64,000 bases of DNA from Cupriavidus basilensis. Its GTDB lineage: Bacteria; Pseudomonadota; Gammaproteobacteria; Burkholderiales; Burkholderiaceae. Below, one piece after another: positions 9,345 through 17,398 of the stretch. The notes beneath the pieces were generated by a model, which saw only the letters and a list, made by a program, of their open reading frames with translations, had not been told where the DNA came from and did not search any database. Location of the stretch: NCBI RefSeq assembly GCF_000876015.1, contig NZ_BBQM01000031.1, positions 1-64,000 of the forward strand, in the 5' to 3' direction. The position numbers and the translations under genes were made by a program. The first letter of the stretch is position 1; every line of letters begins with the position of its first letter.

Positions 9345-10175
9345 ATGCCCGACTCCACATCTCCTGACTCCGCCTCGCCCGGCAGCGCCTGCGCCGCCGC
9401 TTCCGCGGCCGCCGCGCCGGCGCGCGGCGTCGCGCTCGTGACCGGCGCGGCGCGCCGGCTCGGCCGCGTGATCGCGCTGGAACTGGCCGCGCGCGGCTGG
9501 GACGTGGCCGTGCACTGCCACCGCTCGCTGGCCGAGGCCGAGGCGCTGGCCGAGCAGATCCGCGCGCGCGGCCGCCGCGCCGCGGTGCTGCAGGCCGACC
9601 TCGCCGACGAGGCCGCCACCGGCAAGCTGATCGCCGCCTGCACCGCGGCGCTGGGCGTGCCGGGCTGCCTGGTCAACAACGCCTCGCTGTTCCAGTACGA
9701 CGTGGCCACCAGCTTCTCCTACGCCTCGCTCGACACGCACATGCGCACCAACGTGGCGGCGCCGCTGCTGCTGTCGCGCGAGCTGCACCGCGCGCTGCCC
9801 GAAGGGCAGACCGGCGTGGTGATCAACCTGCTGGACCAGAAGCTGGACAACCTCAACCCGGATTTCCTGTCCTACACGCTGTCCAAGGCGGCGCTGCAGA
9901 CCGCCACCGTGCAGCTGGCCCAGGCGCTCGCGCCCAAGCTGCGCGTGGTGGGCGTGGCGCCCGGCATCACGATGGTCTCGGCCGACCAGTCCGGCTCCGG
10001 CTTCCGGCGCGCGCACTGCATGACGCCGCTGGGCCACTCGTCCACGCCGGAGGACATCGCGCAGGCGGTGGCCTACCTGGCCGAGGCGCGCGCCGTGACC
10101 GGCACCACGCTCTACGTCGATGGCGGGCAGCACCTGATGCCGCTCGCGCGCGACGTGATGTTCCTCACCGAATGA
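9345..10175 (+). CDS. SDR family oxidoreductase, pteridine reductase / FolM-like
   Basis: The 276-residue protein has an Ala-rich N-terminus of about 30 residues and then the SDR fold: VTGAARRLGRVIALELA (TGxxxRxG, typical of pteridine/dihydromonapterin reductases), NNASLF, and the active-site SYTLSKAAL with Tyr and Lys. The C-terminus has YVDGGQHL. It lies 69 bp ahead of folB on the same strand, which supports a role in pterin reduction. I start at ATG 9345; a GTG at 9324 would overlap the divergent methyltransferase start. Confidence 0.86.
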   Translation: MPDSTSPDSASPGSACAAASAAAAPARGVALVTGAARRLGRVIALELAARGWDVAVHCHRSLAEAEALAEQIRARGRRAAVLQADLADEAATGKLIAACTAALGVPGCLVNNASLFQYDVATSFSYASLDTHMRTNVAAPLLLSRELHRALPEGQTGVVINLLDQKLDNLNPDFLSYTLSKAALQTATVQLAQALAPKLRVVGVAPGITMVSADQSGSGFRRAHCMTPLGHSSTPEDIAQAVAYLAEARAVTGTTLYVDGGQHLMPLARDVMFLTE

Positions 10176-10244
10176 CGCTTTGACGTACCCGGCGCGCGGC
10201 CGCGACCCGGCCCGCGCGCCTTCCCGACCCGTTTTTCCCCCATC

Positions 10245-10655
10245 ATGACCATGCTCGCCGCCCTTACCCACCCCAGCCTGCAAGACTGCCGCCGCATGTT
10301 CCTGCGCAACTATGAAGTGCAGATCAACATCGGCGTGCACGAATTCGAGAAAAAGGGCGAGCAGCGCGTGCTGATCAACATCGACCTGTTCGTGCCGCTG
10401 GCGCAGAGCACGCCCCAGGAAGACAAGCTGCAGGAAGTGGTGGACTACGACTTCATGCGCAACACCGTGGCCGAGCGCATGGCGCAGGGCCACGTGCACC
10501 TGCAGGAAACGCTGTGCGACGACGTGGCGCGCGCCATGCTCCGGCATCCCAAGGTGCGCGCCGTGCGCGTCTCGACCGAGAAGCCGGACGTGTACCCGGA
10601 CTGCGATTCGGTCGGCGTCGAGGTGTTCCACATCAAGGCGGCCGAGGCGATATAA
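10245..10655 (+). CDS. folB: Dihydroneopterin aldolase
   Basis: FolB cleaves 7,8-dihydroneopterin to 6-hydroxymethyl-dihydropterin and glycolaldehyde in folate synthesis. The 136-residue product has the family pattern: GVHEFEKKGEQRVLINIDLFV, the VVDYDFM segment near the middle, and the C-terminal VRVSTEKPDVYPDCDSVGVEV strand pair, where glutamate and lysine form the pterin site. The start codon at 10245 has an in-frame ATG two codons later that could be used instead. The preceding SDR gene is probably in the same operon. Confidence 0.92.
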   Translation: MTMLAALTHPSLQDCRRMFLRNYEVQINIGVHEFEKKGEQRVLINIDLFVPLAQSTPQEDKLQEVVDYDFMRNTVAERMAQGHVHLQETLCDDVARAMLRHPKVRAVRVSTEKPDVYPDCDSVGVEVFHIKAAEAI

Positions 10656-10678
10656 GGCCATCGGGCGCGCCAGCACGT

Positions 10679-10722
10679 CGCACAAGCGCCGCACAAACGC
10701 CGCACAAACGCCGCACAAACGC
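10679..10722. repeat. Four tandem copies of an 11-bp repeat
   Basis: CGCACAAACGC is repeated four times head to tail (first copy with one change, CGCACAAGCGC) in the 295-bp gap between folB and ttcA. It looks like a slippage-prone minisatellite. The rest of the gap shows no gene. Confidence 0.9.
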
Positions 10723-10950
10723 GGCCAGCGACCGCCCAATGAGCGCACGCGGCGGCACGAAGCCGCGCAACGCCGCCGGCCGCCGTCCGGCGCGGCCGGC
10801 GCGCTCACGCTAAAATACCGGGCTGTCCGGCCACGGACCGGACCCGGCGGCACCGCGCGAGTTACCTACAAGTGATGTACGGGTGACTCACAAGCGACAC
10901 GCGTGCCGCGCCGCAGGCCGTTCCGCCTCCGCATTCCCGATCAGAGCGCC

Positions 10951-11892
10951 ATGACCGCCACCACGCATTCCAAGAACTTCTTCCGCCTGGAAACCTACCT
11001 CCAGTCGCAGACGGGCCGCGCCATCGGCGACTTCAAGATGATCGAGGACGGCGACACGGTGCTGGTGTGCCTGTCCGGCGGCAAGGACTCGTACACCATG
11101 CTGTCGGTGCTGATGGCGCTGCAGAAGCGCGCGCCGATCGACTTCAAGCTGATCGCGATGAACCTCGACCAGAAGCAGCCCGGCTTTCCCGCCGACGTGC
11201 TGCCGGCCTACCTCAAGTCGGTCGGGGTCGAGTACGTGATCGTGGACGCCGACACCTATTCCATCGTCAAGGAGAAGGTGCCCGAGGGCAAGACCACCTG
11301 CTCGCTGTGCTCGCGCCTGCGCCGCGGCGTGATCTACCGCACCGCCAAGGAGCTGGGCGCCAACAAGATCGCGCTGGGCCACCACCGCGACGACATCGTC
11401 CAGACCTTCTTCCTGAACCTGTTCTTCGGCGGCAAGATGAAGGCCATGCCGCCCAAGCTGGCCACCGACGACGGCCAGCACATCGTGATCCGCCCGCTGG
11501 CCTACTGCCCCGAGAAGGACATCGCCGCCTACGCGCGCGCGATGGCCTACCCGATCATCCCGTGCAACCTGTGCGGCTCGCAGGAGAACCTGCAGCGCAA
11601 GAAGGTCAAGGAGATGCTGCTGGAGTGGGAGCGCCAGAACCCGGGCCGCATCGACAACATCTTCGCGGCGCTGCGCAGCGTGGTGCCGTCGCACCTGGCC
11701 GACACCGAGCTGTTCGACTTCAACGGCCTGGCCACCGGGCTGGCCAAGGTGGACGAGGCCATGCTGTTCGGCCAGACCGCGTTTTCCCAGCAGCCGCTGG
11801 TGTTCGCCGGCGGCATGGAAGAGAACAAGCTGGAGTTCGTGCGCTTCGAGAAGTCCGCGCCGGCGGACACGCAGCCGGCCGGCGCGGAGTAA
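10951..11892 (+). CDS. ttcA: tRNA cytidine(32) 2-thiolation enzyme TtcA
   Basis: TtcA installs 2-thiocytidine at position 32 of some tRNAs, using ATP and an iron-sulfur cluster. The 313-residue product has the PP-loop SGGKDSYTML (residues 42-51), the CSLC cysteine pair (117-120), GHHRDDIVQTFFLN and the later PCNLCGSQ motif that supplies the third cluster cysteine. I use the ATG at 10951; a GTG at 10903 would add 16 residues without homology. Compared with typical TtcA the N-terminal helix is short and divergent, but the catalytic motifs are complete. Confidence 0.93.
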   Translation: MTATTHSKNFFRLETYLQSQTGRAIGDFKMIEDGDTVLVCLSGGKDSYTMLSVLMALQKRAPIDFKLIAMNLDQKQPGFPADVLPAYLKSVGVEYVIVDADTYSIVKEKVPEGKTTCSLCSRLRRGVIYRTAKELGANKIALGHHRDDIVQTFFLNLFFGGKMKAMPPKLATDDGQHIVIRPLAYCPEKDIAAYARAMAYPIIPCNLCGSQENLQRKKVKEMLLEWERQNPGRIDNIFAALRSVVPSHLADTELFDFNGLATGLAKVDEAMLFGQTAFSQQPLVFAGGMEENKLEFVRFEKSAPADTQPAGAE

Positions 11893-11974
11893 GGGCCGGG
11901 CGGCGGGGGACGCCGCGGGCGCCCGGCCGACGCCCGCGACCGTCGCCTGCGATGGCCGCCCTCGGCGGCCGCCC

Positions 11975-12919
11975 TCAGTTGTCCGCCCGGGCCGGCAGGG
12001 CGCCGGCGGTCTTGCCGGACTGGCCTTCGCGCATCAGCGCGTTGGCGTCGTCGATCCATTTCTGGAAGCGCTCGGCCGCGTGGTGCTTCTGCTCGGGCGT
12101 GGTCAGGTTGGCGATGGTGGCCGTCAGCACCAGCCCGGCCTCGTTGTTGGCGTCGTAGCGCGCGTCGCGCTCGCGCGTCGGCGGGTTCTGCCAGTGGTCG
12201 CCGTAGCGCTTGAGCATGTCCACCACCTGGGCGCGGGGCGGATGGGTGGCCTGCACCTGCCGCGCCAGCGCCAGCCATTCCTGCTGGCGCTTGACGCGCT
12301 CGTCGTAGCGCGCCTCGGCGCCCTGCACCACCGGCCCGATCGCGCGGCGGATGGCGTCTTCCTGCTCGTCGGAGAAGCGCCCGTAGACCAGGCGGGCATA
12401 GTCCATCACCTTGTCGAAGCGGGCCTCGGCGCGCGCGGACGGGTCGGGGCGCAGGTATTCCTTGCGGTACTTGGCGTTGGCGTCGCTGAATTTCTTCTCC
12501 ATGCGGGCGATCTGCTCGGGCGCGAGCGTCAGCAGCAGGTCGGCCACGTCCGGCGCGGAGCGGTCGAACGCCACCCGCGCCAGGCGCTGGGCGCCTTCCT
12601 GGATGCGGGCCACCTCGGCCGGCGTGACCGGCTGCTGCACCTCGCTGCGGGCCTGGCGCAGCAGGCCGGCGATCTCGGGCAACTGCTCGCGGCGGTGCCA
12701 GGCGAAGAAGCGGGCGATGGCGTCGCGCGTGGGCGGCTCCTGGCTGGCCGACACGTCCACGTAGTTGTCGACCCACCAGAACGCCAGCCGGTCGCCCTGC
12801 TGGTAGCCCAGTTTCAGTGCATTGCAGGCGCTCAGCGCCAGCACGGCGCCGGCCAGGGCCAGGTGCCGCAAGCCGCGCAAAAACGTGAGATTTGGTGACA
12901 AACTGCGTAAAACCCCCAT
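11975..12919 (-). CDS. DUF6279 family lipoprotein
   Basis: The 314-residue protein begins with a lipoprotein signal peptide ending in LALSAC, where the Cys (about residue 32) should be lipidated. The mature part is helical and begins with LKLGYQQGDRLAFWWVDNYVDVS, typical of this Pseudomonas/Burkholderiales family. Function is unknown; the location is the outer or inner membrane, periplasmic side. The start at 12919 places the signal peptide at the N-terminus. The longer open frame to 13096 overlaps the promoter region of the divergent glmU. Confidence 0.88.
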   Translation of the reverse strand: MGVLRSLSPNLTFLRGLRHLALAGAVLALSACNALKLGYQQGDRLAFWWVDNYVDVSASQEPPTRDAIARFFAWHRREQLPEIAGLLRQARSEVQQPVTPAEVARIQEGAQRLARVAFDRSAPDVADLLLTLAPEQIARMEKKFSDANAKYRKEYLRPDPSARAEARFDKVMDYARLVYGRFSDEQEDAIRRAIGPVVQGAEARYDERVKRQQEWLALARQVQATHPPRAQVVDMLKRYGDHWQNPPTRERDARYDANNEAGLVLTATIANLTTPEQKHHAAERFQKWIDDANALMREGQSGKTAGALPARADN

Positions 12920-13110
12920 GATAGAATCCTTTCCCGCGCGATCCGGCGCTTCCCCCGGCGCTGCCGCGCGCGCCCGGCCCACCTCCGTGGTGGGCTGTGC
13001 CGCGCGCCCCGGAAACCCGATCATCCGGCCGGCGGGTGCGTTCGTCCCCGACTCGGTCCGGAGGGCGGCTTCAAACGGTTTCATGGACACACTCACTTAG
13101 GATCCTCCTT

Positions 13111-14484
13111 GTGAATATCGTCATTCTCGCTGCGGGAATGGGCAAGCGGATGAATTCCGCGCTGCCCAAGGTACTGCATCCGCTCGCCGGCCGGCCGCTG
13201 CTTGCGCATGTGATTGCGACGGCCCGCCAATTGTCGCCGACGCGGCTGGTGGTGGTGGTCGGGCACGGCGCCGAGCGCGTGCGCGAGGCCGTGGGCGCGG
13301 ACGACGTCGCCTTCGCCCTGCAGGCCGAGCAGCTCGGCACCGGCCACGCCGTGACGCAGGCGCTGCCGCTGCTCGACGACAGCCGGCCCACGCTGGTGCT
13401 CTACGGCGACGTGCCGCTGACCGAGCCGGCCACGCTGCGGCGCCTGGTGGCCGAGGCCGGCGCGGAGCGCTTCGGCATCCTCACCGTGGAGATGGACGAT
13501 CCCACCGGCTACGGCCGCATCGTGCGCGAGGGCGGCGACAACACCGGCAGCATCACGCGCATCGTCGAGCAGAAAGACGCCAGCGCGGCGCAGCGCGCCA
13601 TCCGCGAGATCAACACCGGCATCATCATGGCGCCCACCGGCCACCTGCGCCGCTGGCTGTCCACGCTGCGCAACGACAACGCCCAGGGCGAGTACTACCT
13701 GACCGACACCGTCGAGCGCGCCGTCGCCGACGGCGTGGAAGTGGTCTCGGCGCAGCCCGGCGCGCTGTGGGAGACGCTCGGCGTCAACAGCAAGGTGCAG
13801 CTGGCCGAGCTCGAGCGCATCCACCAGCGCAACCTCGCGCAGCGCCTGCTCGAGGCCGGCGTGACGCTGATGGACCCGGCGCGCATCGACATCCGCGGCG
13901 AGCTGACCTGCGGGCGCGACGTGACCATCGACGTCAACTGCGTGTTCGAAGGCCGCGTGCACCTCGAAGACGGCGCCCACGTCGGCGCCAATTGCGTGAT
14001 CCGCAACAGCACCGTCGGCGCCGGCGCGCACCTGCAGCCGTTCTGCCACTTCGAGGACGCCAGCGTGGGCGCGCACGGCCGCATCGGCCCGTATGCGCGG
14101 CTGCGCCCCGGCACCGTGCTGGGCGAGGACGTGCACATCGGCAATTTCGTCGAGGTCAAGAACAGCCAGATCGCCGCGCACAGCAAGGCCAACCACCTCG
14201 CCTACGTGGGCGACGCCACGGTCGGCTCGCGCGTCAACATCGGCGCTGGCACCATCACCTGCAACTACGACGGCGCCAACAAGCACCGCACCGTGATCGA
14301 GGACGATGTCTTCATCGGCTCCGACTCGCAGCTGGTGGCGCCCGTGACCGTGCGGCGCGGCGCCACGCTCGGCGCCGGCACCACGCTGACCAAGGACGCG
14401 CCGGCCGGCAAGCTGACGCTGTCGCGCGCCAAGCAGATGACCCTCGACGGCTGGCAGCGTCCGGTCAAGCAGGCAAAGAAATAA
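13111..14484 (+). CDS. glmU: Bifunctional GlcNAc-1-P uridyltransferase / GlcN-1-P acetyltransferase
   Basis: GlmU acetylates glucosamine-1-phosphate and couples it to UTP to give UDP-GlcNAc for peptidoglycan and LPS. The 457-residue product is the normal length. The N-terminal pyrophosphorylase domain has LAAGMGKRMNSALPKVLHPL, and the C-terminal half shows left-handed beta-helix hexapeptides and the KNSQIAAHSKANHLAYVGDA active-site region with the catalytic His. The start is a GTG at 13111, preceded by AGGATCC; no ATG fits. It lies 120 bp before glmS. Confidence 0.96.
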   Translation: MNIVILAAGMGKRMNSALPKVLHPLAGRPLLAHVIATARQLSPTRLVVVVGHGAERVREAVGADDVAFALQAEQLGTGHAVTQALPLLDDSRPTLVLYGDVPLTEPATLRRLVAEAGAERFGILTVEMDDPTGYGRIVREGGDNTGSITRIVEQKDASAAQRAIREINTGIIMAPTGHLRRWLSTLRNDNAQGEYYLTDTVERAVADGVEVVSAQPGALWETLGVNSKVQLAELERIHQRNLAQRLLEAGVTLMDPARIDIRGELTCGRDVTIDVNCVFEGRVHLEDGAHVGANCVIRNSTVGAGAHLQPFCHFEDASVGAHGRIGPYARLRPGTVLGEDVHIGNFVEVKNSQIAAHSKANHLAYVGDATVGSRVNIGAGTITCNYDGANKHRTVIEDDVFIGSDSQLVAPVTVRRGATLGAGTTLTKDAPAGKLTLSRAKQMTLDGWQRPVKQAKK

Positions 14485-14604
14485 CCCCCGCCTCCGCGCG
14501 GCCCGGGAAAAGCCGGGCGGCATTGGCAATACGCGGGTAACGGCGCCGCCGTTACCGCGCAAACCAACCGGCGCGGCCATGACCGCGCCTATCGGGAGAA
14601 AACT

Positions 14605-16443
14605 ATGTGCGGCATCGTCGGCGCGGTTTCCACGCGCAACATCGTACCGGTCCTGATCGAAGGCCTGCGCCGCCTCGAATACCGCGGCTATGACTCGTGC
14701 GGCGTGGCCGTGGTGCGCGAAGGCGCGCTCGAGCGCGCGCGCACCGTCTCGCGCGTGGCCGACCTGGACGAGCAGACCCGCGCCTCCGGCCTGGCCGGCT
14801 TCACCGGCGTGGCGCATACGCGCTGGGCCACCCACGGCAAGCCCGACACCACCAACGCCCACCCGCATTTCTCGGGCGAGACCATCGCGCTGGTGCACAA
14901 CGGCATCATCGAGAACTACGAGCCGCTGCGCGAGGAACTGCGCGCGGCCGGCTACGGCTTCGAGTCGCAGACCGACACCGAGGTCGTGGCCCACCTGATC
15001 CACCAGGCCTACAGCTACCCGAGCAGCGCCACGCGCGGCGACCTGTTCGCCTCGGTGCGCGCCGTGACCAAGCGCCTGCACGGCGCCTACGCCATCGCCG
15101 TGTTCGCCAAGGACCATCCCGAGCGCGTGGTCGGCGCGCGCGCCGGCTCGCCGCTGGTGGTGGCGCTGGGCGAGAACGAGTCGTTCCTGGCCTCGGACGC
15201 GCTGGCCGTGGCCGGCACGGCCAACCACATCATCTACCTCGAAGAGGGCGACGTGGTCGAGCTGACCCGCGAGGGCGCCACCATCCGCGATCTGCACGAC
15301 CACCTGGTCGAGCGCGAGGTGCGCGTGGTCGAGACCCACGCCGCGGCGGTCGAGCTGGGCCCGTACCGCCACTTCATGCAGAAGGAAATCTTCGAGCAGC
15401 CGCGCGCGCTCGGCGACACCCTCGAAGGCGTGGACGCCATCGTGCCCGAACTGTTCGGCGCCAACGCGGCGAGCGTGTTCGCCGAGATCGACAGCATCCT
15501 GATCCTGGCCTGCGGCACCAGCTACTACTCGGGCTGCACCGCCAAGTACTGGCTGGAGGCGGTGGCGAAGATCCCGACCCAGGTCGAGGTCGCCAGCGAA
15601 TACCGCTACCGCGAGACCGTGCCCAACCCGCGCGCGCTGGTGGTGGTGATCTCGCAGTCCGGCGAGACCGCCGACACGATGGCCGCGCTGCGCCACGCCA
15701 AGTCGCTCGGCCACACCCACACGCTGGCCGTGTGCAACGTGTCCACCAGCGCGATGGTGCGCGAGACCGAGCTGCGCTTCCTGACCCGCGCCGGCACCGA
15801 GATCGGCGTGGCCTCCACCAAGGCCTTCACCACCCAGCTCGCCGCGCTGTACATGCTGACGCTGGCGCTGGCCAAGGTGCGCGGCAGGCTGACCGCCGAG
15901 GCCGAGGCCGCCGCGCTGACCAACCTGCGCCACCTGCCGGTCGCGCTGCATGGCGTGCTGGCGCTGGAGCCGCAGATCATCTCGTGGTCCGAGGACTTCG
16001 CCCGCCGCGAGAACGCGCTGTTCCTGGGCCGCGGCCTGCATTACCCGATCGCGCTCGAAGGCGCGCTCAAGCTCAAGGAAATCTCGTACATCCACGCCGA
16101 GGCCTACCCGGCCGGCGAGCTCAAGCACGGCCCGCTGGCGCTGGTGACGGAGGCCATGCCGGTGGTCACGGTGGCGCCCAACGACGCGCTGCTGGAAAAG
16201 CTCAAGTCCAACATCCAGGAAGTGCGCGCGCGCGGCGGCCGCCTGTACGTGTTCGCCGACAGCGACACCCACATCCAGTCGAGCGAAGGCATCCAGGTGA
16301 TCCGCCTGCCCGAGCACTATGGCGACCTCTCGCCGATCCTGCACGTGGTGCCGCTGCAGCTGCTGGCCTATCACACGGCCTGCGCGCGCGGCACCGACGT
16401 CGACAAGCCGCGCAACCTGGCCAAGTCGGTCACGGTCGAGTAA
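14605..16443 (+). CDS. glmS: Glutamine-fructose-6-phosphate aminotransferase (isomerizing)
   Basis: GlmS makes glucosamine-6-phosphate from fructose-6-phosphate and glutamine, the entry step to UDP-GlcNAc. The 612-residue product has the N-terminal nucleophile Cys (MCGIVGAVSTRN), the glutaminase motifs TRWATHGKP and HNGIIENYE, then two SIS domains (CGTSYYSG, SQSGETADT, STKAFTTQ) and the C-terminal PRNLAKSVTVE signature. A GGGAGAA site precedes the ATG. With glmU it forms the usual pathway pair. Confidence 0.97.
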   Translation: MCGIVGAVSTRNIVPVLIEGLRRLEYRGYDSCGVAVVREGALERARTVSRVADLDEQTRASGLAGFTGVAHTRWATHGKPDTTNAHPHFSGETIALVHNGIIENYEPLREELRAAGYGFESQTDTEVVAHLIHQAYSYPSSATRGDLFASVRAVTKRLHGAYAIAVFAKDHPERVVGARAGSPLVVALGENESFLASDALAVAGTANHIIYLEEGDVVELTREGATIRDLHDHLVEREVRVVETHAAAVELGPYRHFMQKEIFEQPRALGDTLEGVDAIVPELFGANAASVFAEIDSILILACGTSYYSGCTAKYWLEAVAKIPTQVEVASEYRYRETVPNPRALVVVISQSGETADTMAALRHAKSLGHTHTLAVCNVSTSAMVRETELRFLTRAGTEIGVASTKAFTTQLAALYMLTLALAKVRGRLTAEAEAAALTNLRHLPVALHGVLALEPQIISWSEDFARRENALFLGRGLHYPIALEGALKLKEISYIHAEAYPAGELKHGPLALVTEAMPVVTVAPNDALLEKLKSNIQEVRARGGRLYVFADSDTHIQSSEGIQVIRLPEHYGDLSPILHVVPLQLLAYHTACARGTDVDKPRNLAKSVTVE

Positions 16444-17398
16444 GCGGCATAGCGGGCGCCGGCGCAGCCCGCGCGAGATACGGGCGGGCTCGCCGCACGG
16501 CCGCGGCGGGTTTGTCCCGGCTGCGTCGGACATGCGCTTCCATCCCGCGCCGCCCCGGGCGAAGCAACTTTGCCCGGGAGCGGGCGGGGAACGTGGTTCA
16601 CGAGCCGAGTGTCGGCCAGAGCCGCGCCGGCCGCTATCGGCCGTCCGCCTACACGGCAGCGCGACGGCAGCGCGCTCCGCGCTGCCTGAGCCTTTGTCTC
16701 CGGGCGTCCCGGGACTTGTCATGCTCCACCATCCACCACGATGGCCGGATGGCCGGCCGGCAGGCGATCGCCCGCGCGGTCCACGCCGGTCCCGGTGCGG
16801 GGCGCCGACCGCGTCGGCGTGCGCATCTCGCCGTCGGGCAAACCGGGCAAATGGGGGCGGCATCTGCGCAGCGACCCGCAGGCCGCCTCCAGCCAAGCGG
16901 CGCAAGTACGAGACACGCGTAAGACTGCCTGTCCGCATGTGACCGCGCCGCGCATCAACGGGGAGGGATGCCACCTCGCATCACGGCCATGCTCCCCCCT
17001 CGCGCTCCCTGAGGGCGCACTTCACCGCCCCGATCATCGCCGCCGCGCCGCCGCTGCCGGCGCGGGACCCGGCAGCCGACCTTTGTCGCGTCATCGGGAT
17101 GTGGCAAACTCCCGCGCGGAAGCGGTTCGGCGCGCGCCCGGTCCGGCCAGCGAAAGGCGGGCCGGAGCGGCGTCAGGCCGTTTACTGCTCCTGGAGTGGC
17201 ATGGGCAGCACCGGCCCCGGGTTTCCCGGAGGGATGGGTAAGGATCCCGCCGGCCCGCGGCCCACGCCAAGACCAAAGACCTGCCCGGCACAGGGCACCC
17301 CGCCGCGCCAGCCGCAGCGGGAAGACTAGAAGCTTCACCGTTGTCGTATATGTGGCCGGGAATCACCGATTCGCCGTGCCGCGCACTTTGTCTCGGGA
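16444..17398. other. Approx. 950 bp with no recognised gene
   Basis: The stretch between glmS and the histidine kinase gene is long for this gene-dense host. Several open frames exist on both strands, but their translations are Arg/Pro/Ala-rich and have the character of shadow frames in GC-rich DNA, and no ribosome binding site or family motif supports them. Short hairpins are present, for example one pairing GGGGAGGGATG with CATGCTCCCC (about 16960-16998). I see no tRNA and no confident riboswitch. Confidence 0.5.

Noticed and set aside
9330..10853. N-terminal extension of the methyltransferase frame
   Set aside because: It is antisense to the SDR and folB genes, and the family start is at 9329.
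13093..16974. Very long minus-strand open frame opposite glmU and glmS
   Set aside because: It is a GC-rich shadow of two certain genes, Arg/Ala/His/Gly-rich without motifs.
17091..17366. Possible cobalamin-type riboswitch on the minus strand in the glmS-kinase gap
   Set aside because: Some stretches resemble parts of the B12 element, but the core boxes do not line up and no minus-strand gene follows.
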